Positions 16,522 through 25,500 of a DNA stretch of 28,303 nt are shown here, in pieces; the first letter of the stretch is position 1; the number at the start of each line of letters is the position of its first letter. The DNA comes from JAGUXG01 sp043798435 (GTDB taxonomy: Bacteria; UBA9089; UBA9088; JAGUXG01). The stretch covers positions 1-28,303 of the forward strand of contig JAZDOR010000020.1 of the NCBI GenBank assembly GCA_043798435.1, written 5' to 3'. The notes under the pieces were generated by a model that was not told the origin of the DNA, made no database searches, and worked only from the letters and a program-made list of their open reading frames with translations. The translations under genes and the position numbers were made by a program.

Positions 16522-19500
16522 ATGACTGATACGATGAAAAAGATTTTGGTAGCTGTCGCTATTTTGGTGCTGGTAGCTATAACAGGGACGGTGTATGCTG
16601 ATGCTACAGTTACAGTGACTTCTACCGCACCTAATCTTATCAAGGATGGATGTTCGGATGATTGTCTGAAGATTGTGGTGGAGAATCAGGATTCAGGGGC
16701 AGATGGGACGATTACCTGGCAGAGGTTTGATACAAGGATTACGGCAGATGGCGATGTAAGCCATCAGATAGACTATGACAAGATTTTTGGTTGGATTAGG
16801 CTCTATAAGGACGCAAACGGAGACCAGAGCTTTGACATAAGTGATACGCAGCTTAAGTCCATAATTCCGACCTCTGGCACAGTCACCTTTGAAGGCATAA
16901 GCAATGGCACAATCTCTCCCTCAGGCAGTGCCACATACTTTGTGGTTGTGGAGTTAAAGGATGATGCCTCCTTGGCTGGCTCGCGAACCTTTGTTTTGAC
17001 AGCAGATGAGAATGGCACATCAGCAGGAAGCGCAGCCCTTTCTAACTACTGGACGAATGAGTCAGGTGGCATGGTTACCCTGGACCATACAGATCCAGAT
17101 GAGGTCTCATCAACCGTAGTGAATATCACTCCAGATGCTTATATCAGCCTGGCAGGCAATAGTGGCAGCCCAAATGTAATAGATGAAGAAAGGCTCTGGT
17201 TCCTGAGGGTGACTGTAGATAGGGAAGCTTACGATGGAGAGAATGTAGAGTTTGCCTCTCTGACGGTAAAGCTGACACCAGCCTCTGAAGGAACATACTC
17301 CCTTACACAGGCTCAGGCTATATTCAGCCAGCTTCTGGTCTATAGGAGTATAGACGGTAATTGGGATGATACAGACCCTGTTTGTGGAACAAAGACAGGC
17401 TCAGAGATAACCCTGAGCGACCAGGGCACAATAACGATTGGGCTTGATGGAAGTGCTATTATTGCCTCCCAGACAACAAGATACTACTTCTTTGTGGTAA
17501 AGACAACTGGCACAGCCTCAGGTCAAGGCTCACGGACATTTAATTCCCAGATAAACCCACAAACGGATGTTTGCCTCAGGGATAATGAGACAAAGGTTAC
17601 ATTCCCTCATGAATACGGTGTCTTTTCTCCTATCGTTCAGGCAAGACCCATCCCCAAGACACCAGAGGCAACAGCAATAAGCACAGCCCCTGATACCATC
17701 GGCAATTCCGAGATAGCCTGTCTCCTCAGGATAAAAATAACGCATACTGGCACGATAGGGGCAGGGGCTATAGAGCTGAACCAGGCTACCATCACCTTTA
17801 CCGCTTCAGATACAACAACCCTGATGTCAACTCAAGATGCTAAGGCTTTCTTTGAGACAGTCTATCTTATCAAGGATAATGGTGATGGTCTCTATACTAT
17901 TGCTGATACCACGATTGTTGGTTCTTGCACCAATGCTGACCTGAGCCTTACAGATGGAAAGTTAACCTTGAATATGGGTAGCGACCTTGGCACAACCACA
18001 GGTGGAACATACACCTACTACTTCTTAGCCATAAAGATGAAATCTGATGCCTCAAGCTATGGCACAACGACCTTCACCGCGGCAATAGACCCTGACACCC
18101 TGAGAATAGTGGATATGAAAGACGACATCCTCCTTTCACCCTTGCCAGCACAGGATACAGTGACCACAGGTCTAATCAGGGCAGTGGCAGCTCCTCCTAA
18201 TATTTTTGCAATAGACACAAGTGCTTTAACCATCATAGATGGCACTGAGGATGACCTCATCAGGATAGATGTTGGCAATACTGCTGGAGGGACAATCACC
18301 CTTGGCAGTGTTACAGTTGGGTTTAATCTGAATCCAGGCAACCTCTTTTCAAAACTATATATCTATGCAGGAGGTATCAGAGTCGGCACAACCAGCCCAT
18401 CAGCCGCCCAAATCCAGATTATATCCTTAGATAACTCAAACCTGACAAGGATAGGCCCATCATCTACAAACACCTATTTCTTTGTGGTAGAACTACAGCC
18501 TGATGCCAGTGTTCAATCTCCAGATACCTTTTATGCTACGGTCACAGATGTATTGGTCAGGGATACACCTTCAGGCATAATCTTGGGTACAGCCTCAAAC
18601 CTGCCAGTTTACTGCGGACCAGTCAAGTGTATAGGAACGAATGCTACTGTAACCGTGACAGATTCAGCCCCTGTGCCTGCTAAAATGACTGAGGACGAGC
18701 AGGAGGATATTCTGATGATAAAGGTGAGGAACAACAATACCTTATCTGCTGGCACTATCACCTTCTCCACCCTGACCCTGACCCTCACCTCAAATGGGGT
18801 TACACCGATAACCTCAAGCATAGCCCAAGCCCTATTCGGCTCTCTCACTGTCTGGCATAGCATAGATGGTACCTGGACAACAGGGGATACACCAGTGGCT
18901 ACCTTAACCAGTATCCTCTCTTCTGCAGGGACAATCTCCATTTCCATAAACGGCACCATCTCACCAAACGCAACCAATACATACTTTGTTGTCATCTCTG
19001 CCACATCCACGATTGGCAGTTTTTCACCGAACACCTTTGATATTGCTGTAGATGGGGATGCTGATTGCCTTATTACAGAGGATGGGGTGAGGCTTGGTGT
19101 GTATCCGACAACACCTGTCCGTTCCACTAATGTTGAAATTCAAGGAAAGCCTGCAAATCCGAATATCTTTGTGGCAGATACAACCCCAGCAGGAGCAGTA
19201 TATCAGATGAAGGATGGCTCAATAGATGATCTACTTTCTATCAAATTGGCACACACAGGGGATAGCAGGGATGCGAGCATTGAATTTGCCGACCTAACCA
19301 TTAATTTTAAGGACAAGAATGGCAATCCCTTAACCCCGGCTTCAGGGACAGCCCTATTCTCTGAAATTCGCCTCTACCTTGATAATGGCGATAATGGCTT
19401 CTCTGTGGCTGATGACACTATGATTTATTCTGCTTCGCCAAGTGTAATTACAGGTGGAAGCCAGACAATAAACCTTGTAGATGGGGATGCAAACTGCTGG

Positions 19501-22500
19501 GTCTCTCCACAGTCAACAAAGACCTACTTTGTCGTGGTCAAGCTGACAGGCACAGCCCATGCTGCTATTCCGAATACATTTACCGTGACAGCAGGCTCTG
19601 ATACTTGTGTAATTGAGGATGCAAATACGGATGTAGCTTTGGTAACCACTGGAAACTCTGCCACAACCAAAAAGATAGAGGCGATAACTGGCGAACCTGA
19701 GGCAAAGGTCTATGATACCGCACCAGCGAAGCTGAACAACTACGGCTTAGACGACATTCTGATGCTCTCTGTTACCCATCAGGGCCAACCTGCTGGAACA
19801 TCAATCAGGGTAGGCTCTATCACCCTTTTAATCTCAGACGGCGTTTCAACGATAACCTCAGGCTCAGCCACAGAGATATTCTCCAATGTTTTTGTCTATG
19901 AAAGCACAGATGCAATCTTTTCAACCATAACAGATACTATAAAAGGCACAGCGAATCTATCAGGCTTGAGCAATGGCACAATCACCATTAATCTTATTGC
20001 CTCAAATAATATTGACACAGGCACAACCAAATACTATTTTGCTGTGGCAAGTATCCGTGGCACAGCCACAAACTCTAACCTGAACAGCTTTGCTTTCACT
20101 ATAGACGGCGATACAACCTACATCATCAAGACAAGCGATGGGAGTTATGTCTCTCCTCAGGCAACAGAGCCTGTAACCTCAACTACTGTCTTGCTTGTGC
20201 TTAAAAATCCTACAGTTGTTGTCTCAGATACAGCCCCAACCACAATGACAGAGCTTGAGGCAGAGGATATTCTTAAGTTTATTACCTATCACAATGACAC
20301 AGAGACAGCAGTAGCCAGGATACGACTCGGTTCAGTGACAGTCCACTTCAATAATGCGGTTGACAGCTTGATTGACATGGTATATATCTGCACAAGCACA
20401 GACCAGGTTTTTGACGGCACGCTTACAGATCAGATAGTAGGCACTGTGACAGCCCCAACTGGAGTGAATGTTGTTATTGCTTTGGTTTCAGGCTCTGAAA
20501 CATCGCCTGCTGGTTCTTCTACCTATTTTATAGTTGTTCGGGCAAAACAGGGTGCAGCACCAGGCTCTTTCACCATGGCTATTGACCCTGACACAGACTG
20601 CAGTTTTTATGATGCTACGGAAAATGGTAGTTTGACTGTCAATCCAACAGGCACAACTACACCTAAGGTAACAACCATTCAAGCACCAGCCTTGCCACTC
20701 CAAATAACCATCACTGATATGACCTCTGCCTATTCCTTTGGTCCGCCTCCACCTATCGGAGAGGGTGCAATTGAGGATGGAAGTGTCTCTACGATGTTGA
20801 AGGCAGTTGTCTCTTATCTGGTTGAAGGAACAAGGACGGATGTTTCTATGACCATGCTATCTGTCTGGTTTGGCTCTGGCACAACATCATTGACTCAAGG
20901 CGAGGTTCAGGCATTATTCAGCAATCTCTGGGTATATCGTGGTAGCACCATAATAGCCAGCACAAGCACACCAACCATAAATAACGGCACCCTGACCTTC
21001 ACCTTTTCTCCTGGCAGCCAGACCTTTAACCCTGGTTCAACCAACACCTATTATATTGTTGTCCAAATGAAGAGCAATGCCTCAGTTCAGCCTCAGAACA
21101 AGTTCCAGCTAAGTATGGGCACAGGCTCATTTCTCTTTAAGGACAACAACACAGATGGAACGGTCAGCCAGACATCCAATGGCACAGAGACACGGATGAT
21201 GACTGCTATACCCCTTCCACCAATAGTTGAGGTTATAGACAGCTCCCCTTATATTCCAGGCACAGCTTATTATCAAATGACAGACAATCAGGAAGAGATA
21301 GAGGATCTGCTCAGGATTGAGCTTGCAAATACTGCGACAACAGGTGCAGATAGTGTTCAACTTGCTACAGTTACAGTAAGAATGACCCACTCAGGTGGGG
21401 ATGGGGTGATTAGCGGCGCAGAGGCAAAGAACCTTTTTGCTAATGCCTACCTTTATCGAAGTAGCGACAACACTACCTTTGAGCCAGGGGATGACCTGAT
21501 TAAAGTGATTGGCTCAACTTCCTTTACAGGAGGCACATGGACAGATCAAGGCACATTAACCTTTTCCTTAACTGAAGCAGAGAAGGCGCTTTGTCGGGTG
21601 GCACCCCAAAATACAGGCTACTTCTTCCTTGTCTTTGATTTAGCTGAAGGTGCTGCCACAGCCACACCAAACAACTTCAGAGCCACTATTGATGAGCAGA
21701 GCAGTCTCAAGTGGATTGTGGTAGAGGGGAGCGGAACCAGTATCCCGCTCAGGCACACAAATACTGGCATAAACCCTGTCTCATCTCAGTTTATCTATGC
21801 AAAGGATAGGCCGCCTGCACCGAATGTTACGGTTACGAAGGTTAACCAAACACTCTCTGATACAGCCAATAACCCAGGGTATCTTATCAAGGATTCAGTT
21901 GAGGATGTAATCTTTAGTGTGGATGTGGCTAATTTGGGAGCTGTGGGAACATCTGCCTACATTGAGTGGGATTCTATGAGGCTCAGGTTCACCTATGATG
22001 GCACAGTAACCATATCAGAAGGAACACTCACCGCAATGATAACCAACATTTATGTCAGAAGAAATGGTACAACTATAATAAATCCAGGTGGTGTTTATAC
22101 ATACAACTCAAATGGGACTGTTACTGTGGCAGGCTTTAATGACGGTGGGAATAGCATCATTGCTCCAGGAGGGACAGAAACATTTGAGGTAAGGGTAGTG
22201 TTGAGAAACAGGGCTTCAGGCATAGAGGACTTCTTGACTTTTGGCACAAGGACATTCTGCGTAGATGTTGCTGATGGTCATTACAACACATACAACACAG
22301 GCTTTCAGTTTGAGGATGCAAATATAGAAGATACACTTCCTAATGAGGATATTACAAGTATTGCCGATTATTCAGGCACAACCACCTCAAACAACATTGA
22401 GTGTATCCCTGTCAATCCATCTGTTGCTCCTTCAGACACTGCCCCAGGCTCATCAGGTCATCCTGACCCTCCGACTGTCACAGACGATGAAAAGGAAGAC

Positions 22501-25500
22501 TTGCTGACAATTGGGGTGAGGAATAATGGGGTAGCAAATGCAGGTTATATTGAGTTTGCCTCAGTTACCGTAAGGTTGATGGGTTCTGGGACAGCGGTTG
22601 CTCCCCTTACACAGACAGACTGCACAAACCTCTTTAAGGAACTCTATATCATCAGGGATAATGGCGATGGAAGCTATGCCTCCAATGATACAGCGACTGT
22701 TGGTTCATTGACAGACTTTTCCTCAATCAATGATGGCTACCTTCTCTTCAACTTACGGAACAAGGAGATGAACTACAAAGGCACAGCTAACACACTCATC
22801 ACCTACTTTTTTGTAGTGGAGATGACCACAAATGCCCATGCTTATGCCACCAGAACATTCAGGGCAACCATTGATGGCGACCAGTCCCAGATTGAGGATT
22901 GGAGGAAGAATGATGTTGACACGCATGATGTTAAGCTGGGCATGAGCTCGACAAGCCCTGTTAATTCTACCCTTGTTACTGTGGAAGAGCCTGTGAGGAA
23001 AGATGCAGCAGTGAGAATCAGCGACTATCCAGCCCCAGCCTATCTCAAGGACACATATCAGGATAATATCTTAAAGATTGAGATAGGAAACCCAGGCCAA
23101 CCAACTGATTCTACCATTGAGTTCTCCACACTCACCTTGAGGCTTTGGGCATTGGCTGATGACTACACTGGGACACAGGCGATGACCCAATCCCAGGCAC
23201 AGGCTATCTTTGAGAACATCTATATTGTTGCTGCTACATCAACCCAGCCTATCATTGGCAGTATCACTGGAAGTTCAAATATTATTATTACAAATGGCAC
23301 ACTGAGCATTGGTTTCAGGCACAACGACAAGAACACCTGGATTGAGCCACTTGGTTATGCCTTAGCCCCTGCGGATTGCGGAGTCTTTATTGGCACAGGA
23401 ACTTATCTGGCTATATTTGATCTGAGAGGCACTGCTTCAGGTCAAGGCTCGCGGACATTCAGAGCCTCTTGCTTGGTTAATGAGGGTGGTAGCCAGACGG
23501 ATGTCTATCTTGATGACCCGAATACTGAAGATGTGGTTAATGTGGCTAAGGCTGGCACATCTACTTCAGGCACATCATCTCCAACAAAGGCAATACCCAT
23601 AGACCCGCAGGTTACAGTGACCAATACCGCACCAGATAGGCTGACAGAGGGAGGCAAGGACGACCTCTTGAAGATTGATGTGAACCACAAAGGCTTGTCT
23701 GGTGCAGGAGAGATAGAACTGGCCACTATCACCGTCAAGTTTACCAATGGCACTTATGCACTCTCCACTCAAGATTTGACTAACCTTGTCTCAACGCTGA
23801 CGATATGCTATGATACTATCAATAATCCCATCGCTACCTTTACAGACTTTTCTCTGACAAATGGCACTCAGGCATTCACCATACCTGAGTCCATTTATTC
23901 GACCATCACAGCTGGAGCAACGAATACATATTATTTGGTGGTAGAGCTAAGGGGGACAGCCTCAGGATACGGCACGCACACCCTTAGAGCCATCATTGAT
24001 ACCTGGCCTACATTAGAGGATGATAGGAACGACATCTGGCTTGGTTCAGGCACACCTACAAATGTTGGCACATTGGTGGCTGGGACATCAACTATGGTTA
24101 CAATATTGCCTCCTGCGCCATGGCTTATTGCCACTGATACCGCTCCCTCTACTATTAAGGATACAGAAGAAGGCACCCTGACGAAGATTATAGTCTATCA
24201 TACAGGCTCTGCTACCTCAGGCTCTGTAACCTTCAATAGCCTGATGCTTGACTTTAATCTGACAGACGCTCAGTGTGCCAATCTCTTTGGCACCATCTCT
24301 TTGTATGAGAGTGGTCTTCGCGTGGCTACGGAGACGAATATATTGGGTCTCTTAGATGGAAATGGTATCGGCACACTTACCGTTTCAAACGGCACCATAT
24401 CCCCTTCTGGAAGCAAAACCTATTTCCTTGCTGTCCAGCTTTTAAGCACAGCCTCAGGACAGTCTCCAAAGCAATGGAGGGTGGAGGTAGGCTCTACCTC
24501 TGCAACCTTCAAGGCAGATGGCTTTGATCTGGGTGAGGATGTAAGTAGCACAGGGACTATCTCTGGAAGCTGCACAGCCATTCCCCTGGACCCATCGGTT
24601 ACGATAACTAATAGCTCTGTAGCCACCCAGACAGATGGGACGATAGATGACCTGCTGAAGATTGTGGTCAGCAACCTGTATGCCCAAGGGGCAGGCTCTG
24701 TCACCCTTTCTACTCTGACAGCCACCTTCTATGCTATGACCTCAACCACAGATGGGACAACAACGATGTCTGACTCTTTGGCGGATAGGCTCTTTGGCTC
24801 TATTACTGTTTATAGGGATACTGGAGACGGTGTCTATGGGCCAGGGGATATTCTGGTAACATCTCTTACCTCCTTTAACTTAAGTTCACAAGGCACAATC
24901 TCTATTGGCTTTGGGGTCAACAATACTATCTCAGCTAATGGCACAGTCTGCTTCTTCTTAGCCGTATCCCTGTGGGGAACATCATCAGGCATGGCTACCC
25001 GAACATACCTGGCTCATATCGGAACTATTAGTGTGGTTATTCAGGAGTCCACTGGTATCTGGCTTAGCCTTCATTCCTCATCCTTTCCTGGCACATCCTC
25101 GCCAGTAACAGCAGTTCCAAAGCCTCCATCCCTTGCCTTTTATGACTCAGTAGAGGTATCTGATAGCTATCCAGGCGAGTCTCCATACCCTGCACCAATG
25201 AGCAGTGGGGATGAGGAGGATTTATTGAGGTTTACCATCGACCATAATGGAACGACAGGTGCTGGCTCTGTGGAGTTGGCTACCCTGACGACAAGGTTCA
25301 GTCTCTGTCAGATAGACAATAGTGGAGGAGTATCTGGCACAACGACAATGAACTCTGATACAGCCACAACCCTGTTTGATTGGATTGGGGTTTATAGGGA
25401 TACTGCTGAACCCTTTGGAACATTCACCAATAATGATACCCGGATAGGCTCAATCACTAATTTTACAGGATATTTCACCGATGGCACAGTCTCTATCACG